Shown here piece by piece: positions 9,535-19,599 of a DNA stretch of 64,000 nt. Both the position numbers and the translations under genes were made by a program. The stretch lies in the NCBI GenBank assembly GCA_016271365.2, contig CM057453.1, positions 1,076,585,001 to 1,076,649,000 on the forward strand, read 5' to 3'. The DNA comes from Neoceratodus forsteri. Taxonomy: Eukaryota; Chordata; Ceratodontiformes; Ceratodontidae. The notes under the pieces were generated by a model. That model was not told the origin of the DNA, searched no databases, and saw nothing but the letters and a program-made list of their open reading frames with translations. Position 1 is the stretch's first letter, and every line of letters starts with the position of its first letter.

Positions 9535-10455
9535 TGCAATCAGTACCCCTTAGACATTAGAGATTTTCTGGCAAACTACAAAAGTGGTCCATATATGTGT
9601 ACCAAATTAAATAAGTTCCTTGTAAGGTCTTATATTCCCTGGTACAGGAAGCTCATTTCACTGTGGCACATGTGTTTTTGCCAGGTGTTCACTATGTAAG
9701 ACACCTTCTCTGCTCAGACAGTTTACCTACTCTAGATTACCCTCAAAGGTGTGGGAATTTATATGGTTATGCTGTCACTCAAAAGTGAAATGTTAAAGAT
9801 AACCATAAACATCGATGTGTAGCAGCCCTGTATTGTACTAGGCCTGATTGCACTCAAGAACTGGAGACCATTCATCATTTACTCTTTACATGCTCATTTA
9901 TCAAAACTTTTGTACTTTTGTTCCTACAACTTGGAAGAAGCAACTCTTTGCAACAGTAACTTTTGACATTTTTGGTGAATGAACAATATGATACACCATG
10001 GGATAAATGGTATACAAGTTCATTGATTGTATCATTCAACTGCTTTAAGTGGCATATCTGGCTTACTAGATGTCAGTTTGTTTTGCAACAAAGAATGTTT
10101 AATTTTTCAGAACTGCTTTCACAAGTGAAAATGAACTTAGAAGCATCTTTCTTTCAGAATCACGAGAAGTTCCCTTGACTGTCTTAAAAGACAGAGATGG
10201 CAAAATAGGCAATTGGTAAAATAATTTGAACAAGCCTGTTGCATAATTGAGGATGGGCAATGAATTTTGTTTTAAGAATTTTTGTCCTTTTGTTTTTCTT
10301 TGCCTGTGGACTTAATGCATATTTTCCATCATCTCTTTTTAATTTATTTATTGGTTTTCTTTTACTGTTATACTTCATCATGGTTTGCTTTGGAATGTTC
10401 TTTTATGATTTGTAAACAGATTTTCTTTTACAGTCTTGTTTCTTTCAATAAATTC
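9535..10455 (+). mobile_element. L1/Tx1-type LINE 3' end, 5'-truncated
   Basis: After a broken upstream part (9540-9820), a frame reads a CCHC-like box (C-x3-DC... ETIHHLLFTC), then, in the 9963-10178 frame, FNCFKWHIWLTRCQFVLQ and LSQVKMNLEASFF. A cysteine-histidine knuckle followed by an aromatic (I/L)WxxR segment is the usual C-terminus of L1/Tx1-clade ORF2. A T-rich 3'UTR ends with TTTCAATAAA near 10452. Clade assignment (Tx1 versus L1) is not certain. Confidence 0.5.
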
Positions 10456-10554
10456 CCCTGCTCTTCTTCGATAAGTGCCATGGACCATTTATTGCCACCT
10501 GAACAGCGACCAGGGATGGGCAGAAGTGACAGTTTAAGATTTCATCCAAGGAAA

Positions 10555-10705
10555 GTGTACCTTACCAGTGCAGCACTCCCCTCATACTGCATTACAGTGT
10601 CAGTTATGGGCGATACCCAAAGTGCCTTGTGTGGGGCTAAACCCCATGACCATCTGATCTTCCAGCCACAGAGTCAAGTGTATTACCTACTGAGCCACTG
10701 ACACT
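10555..10705 (-). mobile_element. tRNA-derived SINE-like fragment
   Basis: On the minus strand, TGGCTCAGTAGGTAAT fits a tRNA A-box region. About 45 bases later, GGGGTTTAGCCCC is a symmetric T-arm-like B-box. The tRNA-like head is followed by diverged sequence. It is too altered to be a functional tRNA gene. Confidence 0.45.
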
Positions 10706-10769
10706 GGAAATGTTAGTAGTTCTGCAGAAACAGTGTCAGAGTCACCACTGAAACAAGTTTGACATGGTT

Positions 10770-11415
10770 CAGGAATAAAATATCGATACACACACACACT
10801 ACAGATACTGCATTCTGTATACTGTAGACTACTGTGAAAGCAAATTGTTTAAAGCAGCAGTGCAAGATGGCAATGAACATTTTGACCCATACTTTTTTAT
10901 TCTGTTTTAGATTGTCCCTTATCTCCTGACTTGTATGATGCCCTTCTTTCCACAATTTGAGTCTGATTTAGTATTTTTTTCACATCTAAAATAATAAAAG
11001 GAGAGTTCCTTTTAATATGGCTCAGACCACGTTTTCATCAATATTCTCAGCTGTGTTTGTACATCTGTTGTTTAAAATCACTTCCATTGTGACTAAAATG
11101 AACTATTATGCAGCAGACACTGCTCTCTAACTGTATGGAACAATTGGTGTTCAAAAACAGCTGCAAATACTGATGAAAACCTTGTCCAAGTCATATTAAA
11201 AAAGCACTCCTTTTATAATTTCAAATGTGAAAAAATGCTAAAGCAGACTCAAAATGGAGAAGTAAGGGTATCATACAAGTTTGGAGATGAGGGGGTATCT
11301 AAAATAGCAAAAAAAATATATACAGTATGTCAAAATTTTCACTGCTATCTTGCACTGCTGCTGTTTAAAAAACTATATGATTACTACACAGTTATCCACT
11401 ACAGACTATTGATAT
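10770..11415. repeat. Fold-back element with ~270-bp inverted arms
   Basis: The left arm (about 10780-11060) and right arm (about 11148-11415) are reverse complements with perhaps 75-85% identity. Shared blocks include TTTAAAGCAGCAGTGCAAGAT / ATCTTGCACTGCTGCTGTTTAAA (inverted), ACTTGTATGAT / ATCATACAAGT, TTTTTTCACAT / ATGTGAAAAAA and AATAAAAGGAG / CTCCTTTTATAA. The loop is ~90 bases. There is no coding capacity. It is a non-autonomous palindromic DNA element of unknown family. Confidence 0.8.
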
Positions 11416-11744
11416 TCAAGACTTATTTAGAGGTATCTGAATGAGAAATCATTCTGAAATTAAACAGTTTCCTTACTGAGCCACAGAGAAGTACTCTGAC
11501 ACTTAAAAACATCTCTGTGGGTTGAGAGCAGAGGTTGCTGGACTCCTGGTCAAATTGGCAAGAGTGTAGAGAACCTGGAAACCACCATATCTGGATAGTG
11601 CACACTGCGATGGTAGTAGTCATGATAGAAATTCAAAATTCCAACATGAAGAAATAGGGCACTCACCAGCTATAAAAAGGACTACTCAGCTTTATAATTA
11701 AAAAATCTAAATAATATTTATTTGTAGTCATCCATGACAAGCAC

Positions 11745-11810
11745 ACAGTTATTGTGCATGCCTGATGTATTTTGGATAATTAATTCCTTTATCAAAGGCT
11801 AATGCACACA
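11745..11810 (-). ncRNA. Hammerhead-ribozyme-like motif (first PLE copy)
   Basis: The minus strand gives TGTGCAT-TA-GCCT, TTGATAA, AGGAATTAATTATCC (stem GGA/TCC), AAAA, TAC, ATC (an NUH triplet), AGGC-ATGCACA. The seven-base outer stem and four-base inner stem are both perfect complements. This is the best-paired of the three copies. Confidence 0.5.
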
Positions 11811-12189
11811 CCTCAAGCAACCACATTTACACTCTAAAAAGGTCAGCTGACCCACACATGACATCACAAACAATCAACTCCAAACCTGTAATACATATAC
11901 AATAAATCTTAATGCTACATCCTGATTTTTATACATGTTACAATTAGTTCAGCTTTGTGTGAGATTAGAGAGTCACAGGAAAAGGGGAGGAGGAGTGACA
12001 CATAAAGGCTCTATATATCTTCTTTTTTAAAAAACAATAACAACATTTTTTTAAAAAACATCTATCCCATAAAAAAAAATCTCATATAGCAACTCAGTTT
12101 GAATGCGATTGCTATCTCATATAAAATTCATGACAGTATCAAATCAAACCAGCTCATCTTTATTCCAGATACGGATATAATTCCAAGAC

Positions 12190-12660
12190 TGTATTTAGAC
12201 CTGGTTTCCTAATCAGCCTTATTTTAATAATCCAAAAAGTTTCCCTCCTTAAGAGTAAATTGTTAAAATTGCCCCCTCATGGATTAGGGCACACTTTGTC
12301 TATAACCATGAAAGAAAACTTATAATCCTGTTTGTTGCTGGCTTCCTCTATATGGGCCACCTTCACATACAAAACACCCACCCATTCAATGGCCCTCATG
12401 TGCTCCCTGAGTCTTTATTTTAAAGGCCATTTTATCTTGTCAACATAGAAAGACTCACAGGAGCCTTGTTCCAAGTACATGACCCCTGCTGTTATTACAG
12501 GTTGTCAGCTGTCTTATCTCAAACATTTTAACTGCATTAATGGTAGTTAAAACATCACAGGTTTTAACATGCTGGCAGTACAAACAGTTCCTGTATCTGT
12601 AGCAACCCTTCTTTTGATCCAACCATGTCTGGGACTTTTTATCCAATAGTGACTATGTGT
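12190..12660 (-). pseudogene. PLE GIY-YIG endonuclease domain (decayed)
   Basis: The antisense frame 12646-12455 reads CYRYRNCLYCQHVKTCDVL (the cysteine-rich zinc-finger-like segment before the nuclease), then FEIRQLTTC, which in PLEs leads into the GIY motif. Here the GIY region reads GHVLGT, then a frameshift. The next frame carries ESFYVDK in place of the YIG box, then REHMRAIE and CPNPRGGNFNNLL. The inverted copy at 17.9 kb preserves ESFYIGK. Both active-site boxes are damaged in this copy. Confidence 0.75.
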
Positions 12661-12991
12661 CAAAATATTCTTCAAAGTTGGAGCCCTCATATGTGACATG
12701 CATGGGAGTTACTGTGACACTGATATGTGGCCTGGGTCAACAGCTAGTACATTTCAATGATATTTCACATCATCTTCTAATAAAGTAGCATTGGCCAAAA
12801 AGTCATGAAATACTTAACACAATTGGAATTACTTTCCTCCCCAGCGTGATCCTGTAACAACATGGATCTATTTGTCCTACTTGATTTTTAGCATTGACAA
12901 TATTACAGGTTCCACACCCTCTGTTTTTTTAATCTAGCCGCTAAATTCTCCAGTCCTCTCTGGTACATCCCTTTGGTGCTGCAGTTCCACT

Positions 12992-13900
12992 TCACCCTGA
13001 GAAACTGGCATTTTGGGATGTTTTTGTTATGCACGGTGGATGGCATCTGGAGGCAACCACTAGTGTGTTGCCATCCGCATCTTTTCTATATACATCAGTG
13101 CCTAATTCCCCAGTCTCAATTTTAGAAAGGGTTAGATCCAAATAATCAACAGTTTCCTGACTGCGCTTATAGGTGAATTTTAAATTACTATTGGTGCGGT
13201 GCAAGAATGTAATAAAAAAATCAAGCTCTACTTTTGTACCCCTCCACAAAAGGAGCACATCATCAATATATCTTCTCCAGTATGCAATTGGTTCCTTATG
13301 GGGATTAGTTCTTGCATCCAGTAATGACTGATTCTCCCACCAGCTGACTTATAAATTGGCAACAGAGGGGAACAAATGGCCCACATAGCTGTGCCCTTTA
13401 CCTGTAAAAAAAAGTCTTTATCAAAGGTGAACACATTACATGTTAGAATGAACTCCAACACTTTATCTAAAAAGTCAGTTGTGGGGGGTGGTATCACAGT
13501 TCTCGCTAGGGTTAAGGAAATGCGCAGTCACATCCAGGGCTTCAACGTGCAGTATATTTGTATAAAGCGACTCAATATCTAGTGTAATCATCATTAAATC
13601 CTCCTGTAGATTCATGTCTTTACAAATGTTCAAAACATGTTTACTGTCTTTCACATAAGAGGGTAAAGACTCCACAAATGGCCTCAGAAACTTATCCAAG
13701 TATTGGGACAATGGTTCGGTTAGAGAGCCTATGCCACTCATGATGGGCCACCCCAGTGCTCTTTCCCTATTCTCGTGCACTTTTGGCAGGGCATAATAAG
13801 TTGCCTTGATGGGACAGGGTGTAATTAAAAATACCCCTGTTTTGCTGTCTATTAAACCCTGCGAATGTGCTTCATTTTATCAATTGAGAATTTAAAATCA
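12992..13900 (-). pseudogene. PLE reverse transcriptase
   Basis: Three antisense frames (13780-13475, 13497-13228, 13258-12992) overlap by frameshift and spell the PLE polymerase in order: GWPIMSGIGSLTEPLSQYLD, LPSYVKDSKHVLN, TLDIESLYTNI (catalytic Asp), the FLQVKGTAMW region, and the post-catalytic LLLWRGTKVELDFF followed by LKFTYKRS, VDYLDLTLS and TDVYRKDADGNTL. These are the signature segments of Penelope/Neptune/Poseidon-type RTs. The usual (Y/F)xDD box should fall around 13255-13270, just where the frame breaks, and is damaged in this reading. Confidence 0.85.
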
Positions 13901-14284
13901 GTACTTGGATCTTCCATCAATTTTCAATAAAATTCAATATTATTGAGCTGTCAGTATACTTCCTTTATGTAGTCTTCCTTATTCTGTAAAATCACGCATC
14001 CCTCTTTGTCTGCTTCTTTTATTATTAGGTAATGATCATCTTGCAAAGTTATAATATTCTGTCTTTAACTGTTAGATTTTGATAGACAGGTTTTGGGATA
14101 ACAGTTTTAAATCCTTTTCAACTAACTCTTTAAAAACAATTACCACAGCACAGTAGAGAGGACAAAATGTTGAGTTGGGGCAGAAATTGCTTATAGGAAC
14201 ATAATCAGTATTGTCAAGTGACTGTCTCATATGAATGAATGATTTGAGATTGAGTTTTTTACAGGTTGTGTTTAAGTCAATATT

Positions 14285-15645
14285 GGTTTGTACACAACAA
14301 ATTCATGCCATCTTGGCTTACATATGAACATACATACAAATCCGCCAACAGAACAGACCAACAGGCCTATCAAAGATTGTCCAAGTATGCAGCTAGCACC
14401 CTAGATTGCAGCTGCTCCAGCCTCCTCCCCCACTGTTCCTCCCACCCCTGCAACAGCCCCTGCCCCAGACCCTTCCTATTGCTTTGTCCCACTCCTTCTT
14501 AAAGCTTCTGACTGTCCTACATGTTACCACCCCCTCTGGCAGCGCATTCCAGCTAGACACCATCCTTTCAGTGAAGTAGTGCCTCCTCATTTCCCCTCTT
14601 AAAATGCCCCCCTTCCAACCTTAGTCCATGCCTCTCATCTCCTTCCAACCTTAGTCCATGCCCTCTTGTCTCCCTTCGACTCATCAGTTTAAACACCCCC
14701 TTGGTGCTAGGTTTGTTTACCCCCTCAAGTATTTGAATGCCTCAATCATATCCCCCATCCCTCCTCTCCTCCAGTGAGTACATGTTCAGCTTCTGCAGCC
14801 TGACTTCATATTCTTTTCCTTTCATCCCCTTTAACATTTTTGTTGCCTCCTTTGCACCCCCAACAGTAACTTTATATCTCTCCTCAGGTATGGCCACCAG
14901 TATTGCACACAGTACTCCAAATATGGTCTGAACAGGGATCTATAGAGAAGCAGGATCACATCCCTATGTCTGGATGAGAAACCCCTTGTGATATAACCCA
15001 TCATCCTGTTTGTCTTAGCTGCTGCTCTCCTGCATTGGGCCGAATTGTTCATGCTCCCTGTTACCAACACCCCAAGGTCCTTCTCCTCCTCTGTCATCCC
15101 CAGCCTCACCCCCCAACCAGGAGTCCCTCCTCTGGTTCTTTGCCCCAAAGTGCATCACTTTACACTTCTTTGCATTGAATCCTAGCTGCCATTTCTTCAA
15201 CCATATCTTTAGTTTGGTTAGGTCCTTCTGCAATTTTTTCCATCCGTCCTCTTCACCCACCACCACGCCCATTTTGGTATCATCTGCGAACAGACTAACC
15301 CTGCTCCCAACTCTGTGTGCTATATCAGAGATAAAGAGCCAAGATAGCACTGGGCCCAGTACTGACCCTGCGGCACCCTGCTTATCACTGCTCTGGGTGC
15401 CAAGAGCTCCCCACCACCACCACCCTCTGCACCCTCCCCTGTAACCAGTTCTCTATCCATTTTGTTAGCTTTTCCCCACCCCCCACTGCAGTCAGCTTCC
15501 CCCAGTCTCTCATGAGGCACTGTATCAAATGCCTTACTGAAGTCCAAATACAGGACATCTACCACATGTTGCTTAGACAAATTTGTAATAGAGGGATTAG
15601 TAATAGATTCCTCTCTTACCTCCTGCAGCCCATGTAGGGATGTCT
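14285..15645 (-). mobile_element. CR1 LINE inserted inside the PLE
   Basis: Antisense CR1 ORF2 pieces: KQHVVDVLYLDFSKAFDTVP (15580-15320), SRVSLFADDTKMGVV (15350-15015), EEKDLGVLVTGSMNNSAQCR, LFRPYLEYCVQYWWPYL and VQRRQQKC (15148-14831), and HYFTERMVSSWNALPEGVVT (14590-14393). The 3' end at about 14285-14330 contains the usual CR1 tail with a TATGTATGTTC-type repeat. The endonuclease is missing, so it is a 5'-truncated 1.36-kb copy. It interrupts the PLE between the N-terminal domain and RT, so it is younger than the PLE. Confidence 0.9.
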
Positions 15646-15649
15646 ATTG

Positions 15650-16584
15650 CACTGTCCTGTCCTAGTCCCTCATTGTTGAAAGTGATTGTATCCTTCTGCA
15701 TTCCCTCCTCATTCTCTTCCCCTGTGTCCTTGTTGTCTGTTAGGATATGTGAGTCAATGGCTCCTACCTAGAGTTATAGCTGATAATGGTTTGGGGGGGG
15801 GGTGTCAGGGACGGTGGTGCTTCCATTCTCTCCAGATCCTGATATAGAGAAAAGGGCCCTTTGTGTTGTTTTCAGGTTCAGAATCACTCCTGTCTGTGTT
15901 GAAATCAAAGGATGCATGTCATGTTCTCTTTAAAATCCTTTTTTTTGTGTTCTTTTTTACAAGAATAAATCTGGTTTCTTTCCCAGTCATTTTTATCTTG
16001 AATAAATGTATCTTGTTTTGTTTTTTAAGATCTTGATAGAGTTTTGCCATAGAGTCCTGCAGTTTTCTGTTCAATACATCAAACTCTGTGAAATCTTTAA
16101 ATTTCAATACTTACGTTTGATGTTTTTTAACTCTTCTCTCAAAACCATTTCCCTTTCCTTTCTGAATTTGATTATACATTTCATAAGCTTGAAACTAGCT
16201 TCTGTTAGGATATTCTCCCATTCCTTCACAAAAAATTGCATTGTCTGTCCCAAAAGAGGGCTGCTTTAAAATCCCTAATCCTCTTGGTATCCTGGCACCC
16301 TAAATATAAGCCTCAAAATTCATTACATTCCAGTATATCCTCCATAATTGGTGAGTTACTTTTTCAAGTCCCTTGAAAGCTTCATAGAGTGATCTCGCTT
16401 CGAGCTCCATGTAGGACGTCCCATCATCATCCAGCAGGGATGGATTAGCCATGGCCCCTGTGGTCAGTAATTGATTAACATATTCCAGCGGATTCACTAC
16501 AGCAGTATTAAAGCTGAGGTTAGGAGTCGCCTCCAAAGACATACTGTGTGGTATGTTAGTGCTGAGGAATGCAGTTCCAAACAA
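15650..16584 (-). pseudogene. PLE N-terminal domain with coiled coil
   Basis: Antisense frames 16584-16300 and 16107-15919 plus intervening pieces give LWRIYWNVMNFEAYI, then a RVPRGLR-like stretch after a frameshift, then KEWENILTEASFKLMKCIIKF and a basic helical segment. This EWE..L..AS..LM..I pattern followed by a heptad region is the usual N-terminal part of vertebrate-type PLE proteins. Its continuation into the RT is interrupted by the CR1 insertion ending near 15645. Lysine-rich tails near 15920 may be partly non-coding. Confidence 0.6.
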
Positions 16585-16639
16585 GCTTTTGAGCAGTACA
16601 GCTTCTACACAGTTGCAACATGTGCATTGTCACTTGAAA

Positions 16640-17892
16640 CTGGAAACCACAATACCTGGATAGTGTGCATTGGAATGGTGGTGCTCATAATAGAAATTCA
16701 AAATTCCAACATGAAGAAATCAGGCACTCACTAGCTATAAAAAAGGACTACTCAGCTTTACAATTAAAAAATTCAAATAATATTTAGTTGTAGTCATCCA
16801 TGACAGACACACAGTTACTGTGCTTGCCTAACACATTTTGAATAATTAAATCCTTTATCAAAGGCTAATGCACACATCTGAAACAACCACATTTATACTC
16901 TAAAAGGGTCAGCTGACCCACAAATGACATCACAAACAATTAACTCCAAATTGCTAATACACACACAATAAATTGTAATGCTACATCCTGATTTTTATAC
17001 ATGTTACAATTATGGTAGTTCAGTTGTGTATGAGATTAGAGAGTCACAGGAAAAAAGGGGGAGGGGAGGAAAAGGAGGAGTGACATATTAAGGCTCTACA
17101 TATCTTCTTTTTTTTAAAAAACAATACAAACATTTTTAAAAAACATCTATCCCATAAAAAACATATCATATAGCAACTCAATTTGAATGTGATTACTATT
17201 GCATATAAAATTCAGTGCCAAATCAAACCAGCTAATCTTTGTTCCAGATATGGATATAATTCAAAGCCTGTATTTAGACCTAGTTTGCTCATATCCATTA
17301 GTTTAATACTCCAAAAAGTGTCCCTCCTTAAAAGTAAATTATTAAAATTGCCCCCTCATGAATTAAAGCTTACAAGGTCTATAATCAGGAAGGAAAATGT
17401 ATGATTCTGTTTGATGCTGGTTTCCTCTATGTGGGCTGCCACTGCATACAAAATATCCCCTTGTTCTGAGGCCCTGATATGCTCCCCAGTCTTTGTTTTA
17501 AAGGCAGCTTCATCTTGCCGACAATAAAAAACCACAGGAGCATTGTACCAAGTAAATGACCCCTGCCGTATTACAGGTTGTCAGCTGTCTTATCTCAAAA
17601 GTTTTAACTGCAATAATGCTAGTAAAAGTATCACAGGTTTTAACATGCTGACAGTATAAACAGTTCCTGTATCTGTAGCAATCCTTCTTTTGATCCAACC
17701 ATGTCTGGGGCTTTTTATCCAAAAAGTGACTAAGTGTCAAAATATTCTTTAAAGTCAGACCCTCCTATCTGACACGTGTAGGAGTTGCTACAACACTGAT
17801 ATAAGGCCCAGATCTACTGCTAGTACCTTCCAGTGATGTTTCACAATATCTTCTAACAAAGTAGCATGGGCTGAAAAAGTTGTGACATAATT
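16640..17892 (-). mobile_element. Second PLE copy, 3' part (upstream pLTR of the 11.6-16.6 kb element)
   Basis: From CTGGAAACCAC (16639) onward the sequence parallels 11570-12800 over its whole length. This includes AGAAATTCAAAATTCCAACA, the CTTTATCAAAGGCTAATGCACAC block, the GATATGGATATAAT stretch and the coding region (17740-17510) RNCLYCQHVKTCDTF...TTCNTAGVIYLVQCSCGF. Here the GIY-equivalent box is preserved as VIYLVQCSCG. The 5' end is truncated at about 17892, where it meets an inverted copy. Confidence 0.88.
16808..16872 (-). ncRNA. Hammerhead-ribozyme-like motif (second PLE copy)
   Basis: The minus strand gives TGTGC-ATTA-GCCT, TTGATAA, AGGATTTAATTATTC, AAAA, TGTGTT, AGGC-AA-GCACA. 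The outer (TGTGC/GCACA) and inner (GCCT/AGGC) stem halves pair exactly. A GTT triplet (a permitted NUH cleavage site) sits immediately before the 3' half of stem I. The core changes are the same as in the other two copies. Confidence 0.45.
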
Positions 17893-18547
17893 AAAACAGG
17901 TCATTTACTTGGCACAGTGCTCCTGTGAATCTTTCTATATCGGCAAGATGAAGCTGCATTTTAAACAAAGACGTAGGGAGCATATGAGGGCCATTAAATG
18001 ACTAAATGTTTTGTATGCAACAGCCACCCACATAGAGGAAGCCAGCAACAAACAGGATCATAAGTTTTCCTTCATGATTATAGGCAAAGTATGCCCTAAT
18101 CCACGAGGGGGCAAGTGTAATAATTTACTTTAAAGATGGGAAACTTTTTGGATTATTAAACTAAGGGCTATAACCGACAGCATCTAAATGTGGGCTTTGA
18201 ATTACATCCATTTCTGGAACAAAGATGTGCTGGTTTGATTTGATATTGTCATGAATTTTATATGAGTTAGCAGTCACATTCTAACTGAGTTGCTATATGA
18301 GATGATTTTATAGGATAGATAATTTTTAAAAATGTTTTTATTGTTTTTTAAAAAAGAAGATATGTAGAACCTATATATGTCACTCCTCCTTCCCCCCTCC
18401 CCTTTTTTCCTGTGACTCTCTAATCTCATATACAACTGAACTAATTGTAACATGCATAAAAATCAGGATGTAGCATTAGGATTTTTTCTGTGTTTATTAC
18501 CAATTAGGAGTTAATTGTTTGTGATGTCATGTGGGTCAGCTGACCTT

Positions 18548-18562
18548 TTTAGAGTATAAATG
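18548..18562 (+). promoter_or_regulatory. TATA-like box in PLE pLTR
   Basis: AGAGTATAAATG at about 18551 lies roughly 40 bases before the hammerhead-like block in element sense. The other copies have diverged forms at the equivalent place. pLTRs are expected to supply the element's promoter; activity is not shown. Confidence 0.3.
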
Positions 18563-18585
18563 CGGTTGCTTGAGGTGTGTGCTTT

Positions 18586-18645
18586 AGCCTTTGATAAAGG
18601 ATTTAATTTTCTAAAATGTGTTTGGTGTGCACAGTAACTGTGTGT
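18586..18645 (+). ncRNA. Hammerhead-ribozyme-like motif (inverted PLE copy)
   Basis: In element sense: TGTGC...GCCT (stem I 5' side), TTGATAA (core, canonical CTGATGA), AGGA...TTCT (stem II region), AAAA (canonical GAAA), and a short stem followed by GTTTGG...TGCACA (stem I 3' side). PLE pLTRs are known to carry hammerhead motifs at this position. The core departs from consensus at C3 (U), G8 (A) and G12 (A), so self-cleavage is doubtful. Confidence 0.45.
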
Positions 18646-18700
18646 CTGTTATGGATGACTACAAATAAATATTATTTAGATTTTTTTAATAGTAAATCTG

Positions 18701-19040
18701 AATAGTCCTTTTTATGTTTGCTTGCACGTATGCGCAAGAAACATTTTATGGCAGCTTGCTGGAGTAGCAGGTTGTGGAGGTGCAGCAGTGTTGTGGCCAA
18801 TGCCCCCACTGCTTTTTTGGGCTTGTCTCTGTGGCACCAATGAATGAGCAAGCTGTCTATGTTAGCAGTCGAAAAGCATGCCACCAACTTGAAAGAAATC
18901 TGCTGCTGCAATGAGAGACAAGCTCATCATTGCAGCACCGATCTGATACACCTCCATTATGTGCCATTCCTACTGAAACACTTCAGTAAACATAGTGGTG
19001 GCTCCCACCAACTGCCTCTCACAGTCCCTAGAAAGCCGAT
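18701..19040. other. Unassigned DNA
   Basis: Frames of up to 92 codons on both strands give no recognisable domain. Composition is balanced. It separates the PLE cluster from the satellite block. Confidence 0.4.
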
Positions 19041-19255
19041 GTCAGGGGTGCCCAATCCCCCTGTTGGCATGCCCCTTCCCAGTTCATTTGCTGATGGGGG
19101 TGCCCAGTCCCCCTTGGCATAATGTCCCCCTTGTTTTATTTGTCTGTTGAGGGGGGTGCCCAGTCCCCCTCGGCATCATGTCCCCCCAAACACAGACGCA
19201 TTTCTTTGCTGACAGGGTGCCCAATCCCCGTCGGCTTCAGTCCCCCCTGCCAAAA
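19041..19255 (+). repeat. 52-64 bp minisatellite with GGGGTGCCCA(A/G)TCCCC core
   Basis: The core occurs at about 19045, 19097, 19150 and 19214, each followed by C(T/C)(T/C)GGCAT(A/C)ATG-like sequence and a T-rich spacer. The core itself is an inverted repeat (GGGG...CCCC). The frame runs open through several units on both strands, which is an artefact of the repeat. Confidence 0.8.
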
Positions 19256-19599
19256 AAAAAAACAGTTGGCACACTGGGAGCCCATCCCAGTGTGCCCAAG
19301 TGTATTTGGCAAACCACTAATAAAAAAAAAATCTTTCCCACAACGTTCCATTTTTTCCCCCCTGTAAAACAGAAAACAATCCCTTGTGGTCATGACACAC
19401 ACCCCCAACCTGCACCCACCCTCTGCACACCCCACCTTCCCACACCCCCTCACCCCATACTTACCTCTGGAGCCTGGCACGATGGTCTTCGGTGGAGCAA
19501 GAGATGTCTGAACTCTTCAAAAGCTGACCACAAACTGAAGAAAATCACTATAAACTGTATAATGGAATTAATTTGGGGGTGTTCAACTTAGGTGGATAT

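Larger units (their letters stand above)
11570..16640 (-). mobile_element. Penelope-like element (PLE), nearly full length, split by a CR1
   Basis: Read from 16640 down: an N-terminal coiled-coil region (16584-15650), a CR1 insertion (15645-14285), the RT (about 14200-12990), a linker, the GIY-YIG endonuclease remnant (12660-12190) and a 3' non-coding region ending near 11570. Without the CR1 the element is about 3.7 kb, a normal PLE length. PLEs differ from LINEs in having RT related to telomerase and a GIY-YIG nuclease. Direct repetition of the 3' region upstream (16640-17892) gives pseudo-LTRs (pLTRs), a hallmark of the family. Frameshifts throughout show it is inactive. Confidence 0.88.
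17893..18700 (+). mobile_element. Third PLE copy, inverted 3' part
   Basis: The plus strand reads CSCESFYIGKMKLHFKQR, REHMRAIK, ATHIEEASNKQDHKFSFMII and CPNPRGGKCNNL (17905-18130), that is, the YIG half of the GIY-YIG domain. The same 3' non-coding sequence as in the other two copies follows, now in sense orientation (to about 18700). Head-to-head joining with the 16640-17892 copy creates a ~0.8-kb inverted repeat. Inverted partial copies joined to direct ones are typical of PLE insertions. Confidence 0.88.

Noticed and set aside
10555..10705. Functional tRNA gene on the minus strand
   Set aside because: A-box and B-box are present, but acceptor and anticodon stems do not pair. A SINE head fits better.
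19041..19480. Open frames through the GGGGTGCCCAGTCCCC repeats
   Set aside because: Unit lengths keep some frames open by chance; the peptides are Pro/Ser repeats without homology.
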